Shown piece after piece: positions 26,294 through 34,870 of a DNA stretch of 42,964 nt. The translations under genes and the position numbers were made by a program. The notes under the pieces were generated by a model. That model had not been told where the DNA came from, did not search any database, and worked only from the letters and a program-made list of their open reading frames with translations. Source of the DNA: Verrucomicrobiota bacterium. Lineage in GTDB: Bacteria; Verrucomicrobiota; Verrucomicrobiia; Opitutales; UBA2995. Positions within the stretch are counted from its first letter, which is position 1. Every line of letters begins with the position of its first letter. The stretch lies in contig JAQBYJ010000040.1 in assembly GCA_027622555.1 (NCBI GenBank), positions 1-42,964 of the forward strand, in the 5' to 3' direction.

Positions 26294-28048
26294 ATGCAAC
26301 AATTTGCTGAGCAATGCACAGAGATGGCTCGTTCGATGTTGGGCCACAACCTAGCATCAATAAACCAGGACGGAACAATAACTCCTATTGCAGGAGAAGA
26401 AAAGCGATTCGACGAACCCGGGCATGCAGCTTTGGCCATTGGCGAATTTTATAGAGCGACCGGTGAAACCGAACTTGATGGCCATGATCTGATCGATCTC
26501 GCCGCCCGCTGTATAACCGCCCAAACCTTTATTGAACCGATAGCCGAAAACGGAGTCGCTTATGCGGCACTCGCTTTACTTTCCTTTGGTCCAGCAAAAG
26601 ACCGAAACCCTGTCTGGGAACGTTTGGTTGAAGAAACACGTTTGCGTTTGGATCGCCTCCTGCTGGCACGGTCTGACCACGAGAACCATTGGCAGGCCTT
26701 TAACATAGCTAAAGCCGTAACCCGATTCAGTATGGGACTCTCCAAAAAGGACGAAACCGGTAAGCTTATAGACCGTTTCCTCGAGCGGATTGGAGAAACT
26801 AATTCTGGCAATTTCCATGACGATAGCGAAGACGGTAAAGGCGTATACAATATTTACGGTGTCCTCGCCTTCACTTTTATCCGTCAGGCAATTCAGCTTC
26901 ACGCGAATATTCATTTGCGCGACCGCAAGCTTCCAAGTCTACGAACACATGCTGAAAAATATTTGCGCCTGCTTCCCGACTTGGTTCGTGAAGACGGACT
27001 AGGGTGGTCTTTCGGACGTGGCGGTGGAGCTTATGGACAGATGTACTGCATCAGCTTAATCCTTCAAGGATTCCGTGACAACTGGATCGTGCCCGAAAAA
27101 CAGATGCTGTATTTTGATATCCTACGTCGTCTATTTTACTTTTTCTATCTAACTTACCTGGATCAGGAACACGGCAACTTGATAATCAGAGATGGAGAGA
27201 GGGAAACAACTCCAGCCCATACAACACGTATGGCTGACTTCGACGGAGCTCGTTATTTGAGCCAATGGGCGCGTTTGGCAAGGACGGTCAATGCACCTGT
27301 AAATACTGAAACCTTAAAGGCGAAGAATACGAGCCGTTTTGTGATTTTTGACAAATCCTCACGCAAGGAACAAGGCCTGTTTATTTATAAGAACGCTGAG
27401 TCTGGGTTGCATATCAACATACCACTGACGCATACCGACCAAAAGAATACTTCCGACTCACTCGCATTCCCACACAGTCCAGGAATATTCGACTGGCCGG
27501 TGAACAAACAGCTTCCAGTAATGATCCCCGAACTGAAATTCGGTGATCGTTACGTGATACCAAGTTATTATGGCAAGCGCTGCACAACCGGCATGGGACT
27601 ACGCAAATCCATTTATTTCCGCTATGAGCAACCTGACTTGATTGATACCAATCAAGAAATCGTTTCAGGACTAGGCAGTTGTAAGGTAAACTGGACCTTC
27701 AACGGAGGAAAGGTCACGAGCGAGTTTATTTTTACGGTTAAGCAACCTGTCACAATGGAACGCATGCGTTACATGCTGGTTATTGCCTCACCTCACTCAC
27801 TTCACCGAGTTGGCAACACGTTTACTCTTGGACAGGAAGGTCTGCGTTGTACCGTGCTGAAAGACGACTTCCAGGCACAATGGGCAGAAACTGAAGTGGT
27901 GACGGATGATCCTAACTATAAAACGATGTGGGGAAATATTCATTACCTGCAGACGCTTGTTCGGGATCACCCATTAAATATGCGCCCTGGTCAACAATAT
28001 CGCCTATCGGTGGCTTTCGAGCCCGACTTGGCGCGAGCAGACGGCTAA
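26294..28048 (+). CDS. Protein of unknown function, probable helical toroid plus beta-sandwich (carbohydrate-active layout)
   Basis: A 584-residue protein that I cannot place in a family. The first ~330 residues are strongly helical with repeated helix pairs ([65 protein letters not shown]), resembling an (alpha/alpha)6 toroid. The last ~250 residues are beta-rich ([28 protein letters not shown]). This combination occurs in polysaccharide lyases and heparinase-like enzymes, and in the DUF2264 group. No signal peptide is seen, so a cytoplasmic enzyme is expected. It sits 60 bp after rho and 13 bp before hisF; the tight gap suggests co-transcription with hisF. Confidence 0.7.
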   Translation: MQQFAEQCTEMARSMLGHNLASINQDGTITPIAGEEKRFDEPGHAALAIGEFYRATGETELDGHDLIDLAARCITAQTFIEPIAENGVAYAALALLSFGPAKDRNPVWERLVEETRLRLDRLLLARSDHENHWQAFNIAKAVTRFSMGLSKKDETGKLIDRFLERIGETNSGNFHDDSEDGKGVYNIYGVLAFTFIRQAIQLHANIHLRDRKLPSLRTHAEKYLRLLPDLVREDGLGWSFGRGGGAYGQMYCISLILQGFRDNWIVPEKQMLYFDILRRLFYFFYLTYLDQEHGNLIIRDGERETTPAHTTRMADFDGARYLSQWARLARTVNAPVNTETLKAKNTSRFVIFDKSSRKEQGLFIYKNAESGLHINIPLTHTDQKNTSDSLAFPHSPGIFDWPVNKQLPVMIPELKFGDRYVIPSYYGKRCTTGMGLRKSIYFRYEQPDLIDTNQEIVSGLGSCKVNWTFNGGKVTSEFIFTVKQPVTMERMRYMLVIASPHSLHRVGNTFTLGQEGLRCTVLKDDFQAQWAETEVVTDDPNYKTMWGNIHYLQTLVRDHPLNMRPGQQYRLSVAFEPDLARADG

Positions 28049-28061
28049 TCCTTCTGAGATC

Positions 28062-28829
28062 ATGTTATCCTCGCGTATCATCCCATGCCTGGATGTGACC
28101 GATGGTCGCGTTGTAAAGGGGGTAAAATTTAAAGCACTGAGAGACGCCGGTGATCCGGTAGATTGCGCCATGGCTTACGAAGCACAGGGAGCGGATGAGC
28201 TGGTGTTTCTGGATATTACCGCATCGAGCGACGAGCGAAACATTATGCACGATGTTGTATCCAAAACCGCCGAACACTGCTTTATGCCGCTGACGGTGGG
28301 TGGAGGATTGCGCAACACCGATGACATCCGTGCGATGTTGAAATCCGGCGCTGACAAGATTAGCCTAAACACCGCTGCCGTTAATAACCCTGACTTGGTA
28401 GACAAGGCCTCCAATCGATTTGGAAACCAATGTATTGTAGTGGCCATTGATGCAAAACGCGTTCCAGGTTCCGAATCCTGGGAAGTTTACACACATGGTG
28501 GCAGAAACCCTACCGGACTGGATGCTGTCGAGTGGGCTAAAAAAGTGGTGCAGCTGGGAGCCGGTGAAATACTGCTTACGAGTATGGATCAGGACGGAAT
28601 GCTCAATGGATATGACATCGCACTCAATCGACATATCAGTGAAGCCGTCGAAGTACCGGTTATTGCCTCTGGAGGAGCAGGTAACCTGCAACACATGGTA
28701 GATGTTTTGACTGAAGGGAAAGCTTCGGCCGTGCTAGCCGCTTCCATATTCCATTTCGGCACATACACCATTAGTGAGTGCAAAAACTACTTGGCAGAAC
28801 ACAACGTAGCGGTAAGAAAACTTTCCTAA
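28062..28829 (+). CDS. hisF: Imidazole glycerol phosphate synthase cyclase subunit HisF
   Basis: A 255-residue (beta-alpha)8-barrel cyclase that, with HisH, converts PRFAR and ammonia to imidazole glycerol phosphate and AICAR in histidine biosynthesis. The catalytic aspartates fall exactly at the family positions, Asp11 (IPCLD) and Asp130 (VVAID). Phosphate-binding loops are seen as TVGGGLR and IASGGAG. Length is normal. Other his genes are not in the window. It is 13 bp downstream of the gene of unknown function. Its nearest companion downstream, znuA, is 43 bp away and functionally unrelated. Confidence 0.97.
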   Translation: MLSSRIIPCLDVTDGRVVKGVKFKALRDAGDPVDCAMAYEAQGADELVFLDITASSDERNIMHDVVSKTAEHCFMPLTVGGGLRNTDDIRAMLKSGADKISLNTAAVNNPDLVDKASNRFGNQCIVVAIDAKRVPGSESWEVYTHGGRNPTGLDAVEWAKKVVQLGAGEILLTSMDQDGMLNGYDIALNRHISEAVEVPVIASGGAGNLQHMVDVLTEGKASAVLAASIFHFGTYTISECKNYLAEHNVAVRKLS

Positions 28830-28872
28830 GGGCACCCCTTGACAGAATCTATATAATGTCGGGAAACCTTCA

Positions 28873-29742
28873 ATGAAAGCGCACCGACTCCATAGTATTA
28901 CCGGACTGCTCCTACTATTTTTAGGGCAAGTCACCTTGGTGGGAAAACCAACGATTGTGGTTTCAATACCGCCACAGAAAGCCTTTGTACAGGCGCTTAC
29001 CGGAGCTGAAGTCGATGTAGTTACACTGATTAAGCCCGGGCAAAATCCGACCAATTTCTCACTCACACCGAGAACGCTGGCTGAGATAGCAACAGCTGAA
29101 GTGTATTTTTCAATTGGAGTGCCTATGGAGACCGCATTTCTCCCAAAGCTTCGATCAATCTACCCAAACTTGACGATCGTAGACACGTCGGCAGGCATTC
29201 GTAAACGAAGCTTGGAGTCGCATTCCCACGATGACGAACAGGGAGCCCACGATCACGCGGCAGACCCGCACATCTGGTTGAGTCCTGGATTGGTAAAAAT
29301 CCAACTTCGATCCTATGCGCGAAGCTTGAAAGAACTGCTACCTGATCGAACGAAATTAATTGATGAGAATCTAACCGCGTTTTTTTCAAAACTGGAAGCA
29401 GTCGATACCCAATTAAAAGAAATATTGGCGCCTCACAAAGGCGCTATCGTCTTTGTTTACCATCCAGCATTTGGATACTTTCTGGAACGCTACGGCCTCA
29501 GACAGGAAACAGTGGAATTGGAAGGAAAACAACCAAGCCCCAAACAACTCAATTTTTTGATCAAATTGGCCAAAGAACTCAACGCTCGCACAATCTTTGT
29601 CCAGCCTCAGTTTGAAAGACGCACGGCACATACTTTGGCAAAAGCCATAGGTGGAAAAGTCGAAGTCATAGACCCGTTGGCAGAGAATTACTTGGACAAT
29701 CTGATTCTCATAGGAGAAACCATTGCAAGTAGCTACCGCTAG
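28873..29742 (+). CDS. znuA: ABC transporter periplasmic metal-binding protein (ZnuA-type)
   Basis: A 289-residue cluster A-I solute-binding protein for Zn2+ or Mn2+. A signal peptide (residues ~1-23) leads into KPTIVVSIPPQKAFVQALTG, a usual family start. A His/Asp-rich loop (SHSHDDEQGAHDHAADPH, ~residues 116-134), typical of zinc-specific members, precedes the ligand His in DPHIW. A later ligand His is in VYHPAFGYF and an acidic ligand in IDPLAENY. The first ligand is normally the His of a Pro-His motif, but here the segment reads Asn-Pro-Thr-Asn-Phe. ZnuC and ZnuB follow directly, and the C-terminal His run of ZnuC supports zinc. No Zur box was recognised. Confidence 0.92.
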   Translation: MKAHRLHSITGLLLLFLGQVTLVGKPTIVVSIPPQKAFVQALTGAEVDVVTLIKPGQNPTNFSLTPRTLAEIATAEVYFSIGVPMETAFLPKLRSIYPNLTIVDTSAGIRKRSLESHSHDDEQGAHDHAADPHIWLSPGLVKIQLRSYARSLKELLPDRTKLIDENLTAFFSKLEAVDTQLKEILAPHKGAIVFVYHPAFGYFLERYGLRQETVELEGKQPSPKQLNFLIKLAKELNARTIFVQPQFERRTAHTLAKAIGGKVEVIDPLAENYLDNLILIGETIASSYR

Positions 29743-29745
29743 TTG

Positions 29746-30504
29746 ATGCACAAAACGGATCCGATCATTTGCTTTAAGAAAGTTTCATTGTCCTTTGGGA
29801 AGAATCAGGTGCTTAGCGATGCTGATTTCGATATCGAAGCCGGTGATCCTCTTTGTGTTGTGGGTCCCAATGGAGGTGGAAAGACTACCTTGCTCAGGCT
29901 TTTATTGGGCCTTGTAAAACCGGATAAGGGATCCATTACCGTGTTCGGGACAACTCCCACCAAAGCTCGTTCAAACATTGGCTATATGCCACAATCACTT
30001 CATTATGACCCCAAATTTCCCATCACAGTTAAAGAGGTAGTCGCGATGGGCTTGCTAGAAGGCGGAATGTTCTCTGGATGGAAATTAAGAAATTCGAAAT
30101 CCATTGTCGATGCGTTGGCAGCGGTTGGCATAGACAAGCTTGAGAACTCCCAATATTCAGAACTCTCAGGCGGACAAAAACAGAGAGTCCTTATAGCTCG
30201 GGCCATGGTATCCAAACCTGCGCTGCTGCTGCTTGATGAACCTACAGCCAATCTGGATCTGACCTTGGAAGACAAGTTATTGGAAACGCTCCTTCAATTT
30301 CATCCAAGCATGAAGATTATCATGGTCTCCCATGATCTTGGTTTCGTTTCGGGAGCTGTTACACAAGTACTCTGTGTTAATAAACATGTCCACACACATC
30401 CCACTGAATCCATCTCAGCTGAGCTCATTGAAGAGCTATACGGCTCCAGCCCCCGCCGAATTCTACACAGTGCCGATCTAGGTCATGATCACCACCACCA
30501 CTAA
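29746..30504 (+). CDS. znuC: Metal ABC transporter ATP-binding protein with His-rich tail (ZnuC-type)
   Basis: A 252-residue ATPase of the Zn/Mn ABC importer. Walker A is GPNGGGKTT (40-48), the signature LSGGQKQR, Walker B LLLLDEPTANLD, and the switch His in MVSHD. The C-terminus ends in a run His-Asp-His-His-His-His after a Gly, which could bind metal and sense cytoplasmic zinc. The ATG at 29746 is 3 bp after the znuA stop; a TTG at 29743 abuts that stop. znuB begins 9 bp after the stop. Family position between the receptor and the permease gene is standard. Confidence 0.95.
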   Translation: MHKTDPIICFKKVSLSFGKNQVLSDADFDIEAGDPLCVVGPNGGGKTTLLRLLLGLVKPDKGSITVFGTTPTKARSNIGYMPQSLHYDPKFPITVKEVVAMGLLEGGMFSGWKLRNSKSIVDALAAVGIDKLENSQYSELSGGQKQRVLIARAMVSKPALLLLDEPTANLDLTLEDKLLETLLQFHPSMKIIMVSHDLGFVSGAVTQVLCVNKHVHTHPTESISAELIEELYGSSPRRILHSADLGHDHHHH

Positions 30505-30513
30505 TTCGGATTT

Positions 30514-31353
30514 ATGGATTCCCTAAGGCATATACTATTCGACGATTCCTTGTTTTTCATGAGACAAGCGTTGTTGCTTAGTCTGCTGGCCAGCATTCCT
30601 TTTGGCACAATCGGCACCTTGGTGGTTGCAAAGCGAATTTCTTACCTGGCTGCCGCGATTGCGCACGCAGTTCTTGGAGGGATTGGTTTCTCTCTCTACG
30701 CCCAACATCAATGGGAATGGACCTGGTTACATCCGCTTGGCGGAGCTTTTGTAACAGGAATAATTGCAGCGCTTTTAATTGGTTGGGTTAGTTTGAAATA
30801 TAAAGCTCAAGAAGATACTATCATCGGGGCCATTTGGTCACTCGGGATGGCAATCGGTCTCTTGTTTATTTTCAAGACACCTCAATATGTAGATCCGATG
30901 AGTTATTTGTTTGGAGACATACTCATGATCTCAACTTTCGATATTGGGGTAGTCGCGATTCTGACGGTTGGAGTGTTGTTAATGATAACAGCGGCATATA
31001 GGCCCTTGGTCGCCCTTTGCTTTGATGAAGAATTTGCTTCACTTCGCGGCGTCAGGACTACCCCACTCTATCTTTTTACACTCTGCCTAACAGCAATCAC
31101 CATCGTTCTTCTCGTGAGCTTGGTGGGCATCGTTTTGGTAATTGCACTACTAACTCTCCCGGCCGCGATTGCGGGTCTCTTCTCCAGGAAACTTTGGCAA
31201 ATGATGCTGGGCGGGAGTGCGTTGTGTATGGTTTTCACCTTCACCGGCACATGGCTTAGCTACGCATGGGATCTTCCGACCGGGCCCTTTATCATCATTC
31301 TGGCTGGAGTCACTTACCTGTTTACTTTGTTTCTGAAAAGCAAAGCAGCTTAG
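30514..31353 (+). CDS. znuB: Metal ABC transporter permease (ZnuB-type)
   Basis: A 279-residue permease of the ABC-3 family. About eight transmembrane helices are visible, and the region after VAKRISYLAAAIAHAVLGGIG contains a conserved helix-loop typical of ZnuB/MntB. A second conserved stretch, VSLVGIVLVIALLTLPAAIA, is the family hallmark near the coupling loop to ZnuC. It ends the znuACB unit. 11 bp separate its stop from the stop of the convergent hydroxylase gene, with no strong hairpin between them. Confidence 0.94.
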   Translation: MDSLRHILFDDSLFFMRQALLLSLLASIPFGTIGTLVVAKRISYLAAAIAHAVLGGIGFSLYAQHQWEWTWLHPLGGAFVTGIIAALLIGWVSLKYKAQEDTIIGAIWSLGMAIGLLFIFKTPQYVDPMSYLFGDILMISTFDIGVVAILTVGVLLMITAAYRPLVALCFDEEFASLRGVRTTPLYLFTLCLTAITIVLLVSLVGIVLVIALLTLPAAIAGLFSRKLWQMMLGGSALCMVFTFTGTWLSYAWDLPTGPFIIILAGVTYLFTLFLKSKAA

Positions 31354-31364
31354 ACACTTGTCAT

Positions 31365-32162
31365 TCAGCGTTTCCAAAAAGGATAGATCAGCCGTTTCAA
31401 AATTCCTTTGGGATAACGCTCCATGCCTTCGAAACCAAGCTGCTTGGGTTGCTCTTCGTTTGTTGGCCAATAGGCCGTTTTGAATAACCAATCCCAAATA
31501 CTGAGAACCTGACCAAAGTTTTGACCACCTTTGCCATGGACCTCAATATCATGATGCCACACATGCATCGCCGAGGAATTAAGAATGTACTTTAAGGGTC
31601 CCCAACTGAATCGAATATTTGAGTGATTCAGATCGAGCATTACGGTCCATAACACCGCAATAATGAGCAGCACAGTTCCATCAATCCCGAAAATCACCAA
31701 GGGGAGGTAGGACAAGGTTTTGTAGATGATGATCTCGCCCCAATGAAAACGAAAGTTTCCAATCCAATCAAGTTCCTCAATGCTATGGTGCAATTTATGG
31801 AACTCCCAAAAGAGAGGCACGTTATGCATAAGTCGATGGATGTTCCACTCAACAAAGTCTTTAAGAATAAAGAACACAATAAACTGCACCCATAGTGGCG
31901 CAGAAGCGAGTAGCGCATAATTAGCAGGAACAGGCAGCCCGATGTTTATGAGAAAACCGTTGAACAGCATTACCAATTTCCCAGTCAGAATTGCAAAAAT
32001 CAGTCCCAGGTAGTGGCCATTAAACACCAACCAAAACACATCCTGCCAGAATCCCGTCCGCAGCACTGCCTGTTTCTTCCGCCATGGATGAAGTCGTTCC
32101 AACAAAAAGCAAAACAGAGACGCGGCAACGAGCCAGAAGTAATATTGAAGATAAACAGGCAT
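31365..32162 (-). CDS. Sterol desaturase/fatty acid hydroxylase family membrane protein
   Basis: A 265-residue integral membrane di-iron enzyme. Hydrophobic segments alternate with the eight-histidine motif: HRLMH (109-113), HKLHH (122-126), a further NH around 179-180, and HVWHH (200-204). The family hydroxylates or desaturates sterols, fatty acids, carotenoids or ether lipids; bacterial members are often annotated only to this level. It starts 6 bp after the enolase-like stop on the same strand and is the third gene of the kinase/enolase-like unit, which suggests that its substrate is linked to that pathway. No sterol or lipid biosynthesis gene lies nearby. Confidence 0.9.
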   Translation of the reverse strand: MPVYLQYYFWLVAASLFCFLLERLHPWRKKQAVLRTGFWQDVFWLVFNGHYLGLIFAILTGKLVMLFNGFLINIGLPVPANYALLASAPLWVQFIVFFILKDFVEWNIHRLMHNVPLFWEFHKLHHSIEELDWIGNFRFHWGEIIIYKTLSYLPLVIFGIDGTVLLIIAVLWTVMLDLNHSNIRFSWGPLKYILNSSAMHVWHHDIEVHGKGGQNFGQVLSIWDWLFKTAYWPTNEEQPKQLGFEGMERYPKGILKRLIYPFWKR

Positions 32163-32168
32163 TACAGA

Positions 32169-33446
32169 TTAATTAAATATTTGGCCGCCTTCAAAAACGG
32201 CACGACTTCCGAGATCCCTTTCAATTCGTAATACTTCGTTCCACTTGGCCATTCGCTCACTTCGGGTAAAAGATCCAACCTTCAGCTGTCCTGCATTGGT
32301 GGCAACCGCCAAGTGACTTATAAAACTGTCTTCGGTTTCTCCCGATCGGGCGCTCACAACGGGTCGCCAACCCACAGATTGGGTTAACTCAATGGCACGA
32401 ATGGTTTCGGTCACTGTACCGATTTGGTTGAGCTTAATCAAAACGGCATTGGCAACACCGCGCTCGATCCCCTGCTGGATACGGTCAATATTCGTTGTGA
32501 ACAGATCATCTCCGATTACCTGAAGTTTGGGAGAAACTTGATCTTTAAAAGAAGCCCAGCCTTCCCAATCTCCATCCGCCATCGGATCTTCAATTGATAT
32601 AATGGGAAAGTCGCGGCACCACGATGCCATCAGGGAAGCGAATTCTTTAGACGAATAAGTGTTGTCATCCAGTTTCAACCTATACTGCCCAGTTGATTCG
32701 TCATAAAGATCGCTCGCCGCAACATCTAACGAAATACTGATATCAGCTCCCGGTCGATAGCCGGAGGCTTCAATGGCTTCGACCATGAATTCGAGTATCT
32801 CTAAATGGCTATCAAAGCTTGGCCAAAAGCCACCTTCATCGGCAGCACCGCAATACTTACCGCGAGATCGCAGGAGCTCAGCAGCGGAATGATAAATATT
32901 GAAGGTCATCTCCAAAGACTCGGCGTAGGACTTGGCGCCGTTTGCAATTAATAGAAAGTCCTGAATGTCCGTTCGCCAATCGGCGTGAGCTCCTCCCCCC
33001 ACTAATTGAATTTCCGGAAGAGGAAGTGTGCAACCTCGGCCATTTCCCAAATACTCATACAGAAGCATGCCTTTTGCTTTTGTAGCGGCATTGGCAATCG
33101 CCATGGAAACACCTAGAATCGCATTCGCACCCAGGCGACTTTTATTCGGCGTGCCGTCCAATGCGATCATTTGCTCATCGAGAAATACCTGATCAAATAC
33201 ATCTCTTCCAACCAGCGACTTTGAAATTTCCGTATTCACATGGTTCACGGCCTTGAGCACTGACTTTCCTCGGAGGTAGGAGCTATCACGATCGCGTAGC
33301 TCCAACGCCTCGAATTGGCCAGTTGATGCTCCAGAAGGAACCAATCCGTACCCGCGCATTCCGTTTTCCAAGACTACTTCTCCCTCCAAAGTAGGGTTTC
33401 CACGTGAATCGTAAATCTGGTATGCGGATATGGAACTGATTTTCAT
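32169..33446 (-). CDS. Enolase homologue with altered active site
   Basis: A 425-residue member of the enolase family, close to phosphopyruvate hydratase throughout. The mobile loop SGASTG (38-43), the DEGG motif with Glu204, the Mg ligands Asp241, Glu286 and Asp313 (GDDLF), the catalytic base Lys338 (LIKLNQIG) and the SGETED motif are kept. Two active-site residues differ. The residue matching His373 of yeast enolase, normally in Ser-His-Arg-Ser, is Ala366. The Glu of the Gln-Glu-Phe loop (Glu168 in yeast) is Asp163. The loop after His154 also departs from the usual Asn-rich form. Its neighbours are a kinase and a membrane hydroxylase. Glycolytic enolase is probably encoded elsewhere. Substrate unknown; a phosphorylated hydroxy-acid is expected. 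Confidence 0.9.
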   Translation of the reverse strand: MKISSISAYQIYDSRGNPTLEGEVVLENGMRGYGLVPSGASTGQFEALELRDRDSSYLRGKSVLKAVNHVNTEISKSLVGRDVFDQVFLDEQMIALDGTPNKSRLGANAILGVSMAIANAATKAKGMLLYEYLGNGRGCTLPLPEIQLVGGGAHADWRTDIQDFLLIANGAKSYAESLEMTFNIYHSAAELLRSRGKYCGAADEGGFWPSFDSHLEILEFMVEAIEASGYRPGADISISLDVAASDLYDESTGQYRLKLDDNTYSSKEFASLMASWCRDFPIISIEDPMADGDWEGWASFKDQVSPKLQVIGDDLFTTNIDRIQQGIERGVANAVLIKLNQIGTVTETIRAIELTQSVGWRPVVSARSGETEDSFISHLAVATNAGQLKVGSFTRSERMAKWNEVLRIERDLGSRAVFEGGQIFN

Positions 33447-33485
33447 AACAATAACTCTGACGAAGTTTGTCGGTAGCTTCTAATT

Positions 33486-34481
33486 TCAAGAAATTTCCGC
33501 AAACCAATCTTCAATTAGATCTTCTAACCTCATCGTTTTGGAATGAAGCGTGCGATAAACAAAGCGACGAACAAACTCTTTTTGAGGTTCTTCTGTTAGA
33601 TATTCGACCGGAGACTTTCCGTCCACGCGAGCCAACAATAACATCGCTAATAATCTGCTTCCCCGAATTGAGAATGCCTCACTTTCCCTTGGAGACATTT
33701 TAATAACGGATCCATAACCATCCATGAAACTTTCGACCAGCGGTCGAAGTCCCCCACCTTCCGATCCGTGAAACAAGGCTTTGAGCAACAGATGGTTGAG
33801 CAGAAAACAATAGTCAAAGACCGGATCACCGAAATTGGCTACCTCACAGTCCAAGGCGACCAGGCGACTTTCTGAGACAAGAATGTTCTTGGGACTGAAA
33901 TCTCCATGCACCAGGCATTCCTTGTGATTTCGAAGACGTTTAGCCTCTTCCTCAAACAACGAACTTAACTCAGGATGACGTTTTCCGGTGGTGACTATAT
34001 AAGGTTCAATTCGCAGGTCCCAAAAGTTCTGATCATTATTGAAGCGCTTAGCTGCTACGGCATCTCCTCTCGAAGCATCATGAATTTTGGCTAGTACACA
34101 TCCGGCGGTTTTTGCGTATTCAGCCTCCCAGACCTTTCCGAGTAGTTGTTCCTTCCAATTCTCAAAACCATCACCAAGATATTCCATGGCAAAGTAACCA
34201 TTTCCTTTGTGTAGGACACGTGGCACACATTGGGGAACAATTTGGTACACATACTGAATATAGTCGTACTCCGATTCATTGCGTGAGGTGTCAGCAAACC
34301 AATCATCTTTCACCATCAATTTTCCCAAAGCCTGTTTGACCACTAACCGGGACGCTCCATCCGTAACTAAAAATATCTCCGAGGAAACGCCTCCAGTCAA
34401 CGCCTTCAAAGTAACTGCTGAATGAGTTACCAGGCCATCCGCAATCAGACGGTCGAGCATTAGTTGCATGGATTCGGTCAT
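33486..34481 (-). CDS. APH-fold small-molecule kinase (aminoglycoside phosphotransferase/choline kinase-like)
   Basis: A 331-residue kinase of the APH superfamily. The catalytic loop HGDFSPKN (His192, Asp194, Asn199) is followed by the metal-binding Asp211 in VALDCEVANFGDP, with Lys49 in the N-lobe as probable ATP lysine. Family members phosphorylate small alcohols such as choline, methylthioribose, homoserine or antibiotics. The tail after FDYCFLLNHLLLKAL differs from antibiotic kinases. It is first in a minus-strand unit and lies 39 bp before the enolase-like gene. My reading is a metabolic kinase whose phosphorylated product is handled by the enolase homologue. Resistance to an aminoglycoside is unlikely. 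Confidence 0.88.
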   Translation of the reverse strand: MTESMQLMLDRLIADGLVTHSAVTLKALTGGVSSEIFLVTDGASRLVVKQALGKLMVKDDWFADTSRNESEYDYIQYVYQIVPQCVPRVLHKGNGYFAMEYLGDGFENWKEQLLGKVWEAEYAKTAGCVLAKIHDASRGDAVAAKRFNNDQNFWDLRIEPYIVTTGKRHPELSSLFEEEAKRLRNHKECLVHGDFSPKNILVSESRLVALDCEVANFGDPVFDYCFLLNHLLLKALFHGSEGGGLRPLVESFMDGYGSVIKMSPRESEAFSIRGSRLLAMLLLARVDGKSPVEYLTEEPQKEFVRRFVYRTLHSKTMRLEDLIEDWFAEIS

Positions 34482-34557
34482 TTCAAACGAATCATTTACT
34501 TAAAATATTCGGCTGCCAAATAAGTTCTACTAGAAGATTAGGCATGGACCGGACGGA

Positions 34558-34593
34558 TCAAAAGGGCCAATGGGGTCAAAAGGGCCAATGGGG
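34558..34593. repeat. 18-bp perfect tandem duplication
   Basis: TCAAAAGGGCCAATGGGG occurs at 34558-34575 and immediately again at 34576-34593. It lies just left of the left arm of the candidate MITE. Confidence 0.85.
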
Positions 34594-34765
34594 TCGATGC
34601 TCATATTTCATATTCATAAAATTTTGCCCTATCTCTCAGTAGAAAAGTGAATGAAGTTATACAAATTAATCACAACACTCTACCAAGAACAATCTTGGAT
34701 AATTAGTGGGAATGGGAGAAGAAGTATTCGGAGAGAGCATAAATATGAAATATGAACTTTGACCC
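34591..34765. mobile_element. Candidate MITE: 175 bp with 24-bp imperfect terminal inverted repeats
   Basis: The left arm 34591-34614 starts GGGTCGATGC then TCATATTTCATATT. The reverse complement of the right arm 34742-34765 is GGGTCAAAGT then TCATATTTCATATT. They agree at 21 of 24 positions. The centre (about 127 bp) has no coding capacity. The right arm is part of a 38-bp unit that is repeated directly. No transposase here is obviously matched to these ends, and target duplications are not clear. Other copies in the genome would be needed to confirm it. Confidence 0.45.
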
Positions 34766-34819
34766 TTTTCGCGCCCCTCTTAAATATGAAATATGAACTT
34801 TGACCCTTTTCGCGCCCCT
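34741..34819. repeat. Two direct copies of a 38-bp unit, period 41 bp
   Basis: The unit beginning AAATATGAAATATGAACTTT and ending TTTTCGCGCCCCT is present at 34741-34778 and 34782-34819, identical over 38 bp with 3 bp between. The second copy ends where the 53-bp duplicated LRR tail begins, overlapping it by 2 bp. Confidence 0.9.
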
Positions 34820-34870
34820 ATGTTAGTTTTTAAGACCATATTTTCTTTTTAAAGCATCACAATCAAATTC
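34818..34870. repeat. 53-bp direct repeat, copy 1 (3' end of LRR gene)
   Basis: Identical over 53 bp to 36001-36053. This copy spans the last codons and stop of the LRR gene (residues FDCDALKRKYGLKN plus one codon) and five bases beyond. Copies are 1183 bp apart in the same orientation and bracket the LRR gene. Confidence 0.92.

Larger units (their letters stand above)
34482..34822. other. Gene-free repeat region before the LRR gene
   Basis: No gene is visible in these 341 bases. They hold the tandem and inverted repeats listed separately (34558-34593, 34591-34765 and 34741-34819) and otherwise AT-rich sequence. The region separates the kinase gene's start from the end of the LRR gene. Confidence 0.6.

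Noticed and set aside
28839-28857. TTGACA and TATAAT boxes ahead of znuA
   Set aside because: They are only 7 bp apart; a sigma-70 promoter needs about 17 bp, so the pair is coincidental.
33486-34481. APH-fold gene as an antibiotic resistance gene
   Set aside because: The context with an enolase homologue and the C-terminal sequence favour a metabolic kinase; fold membership alone says nothing about resistance.
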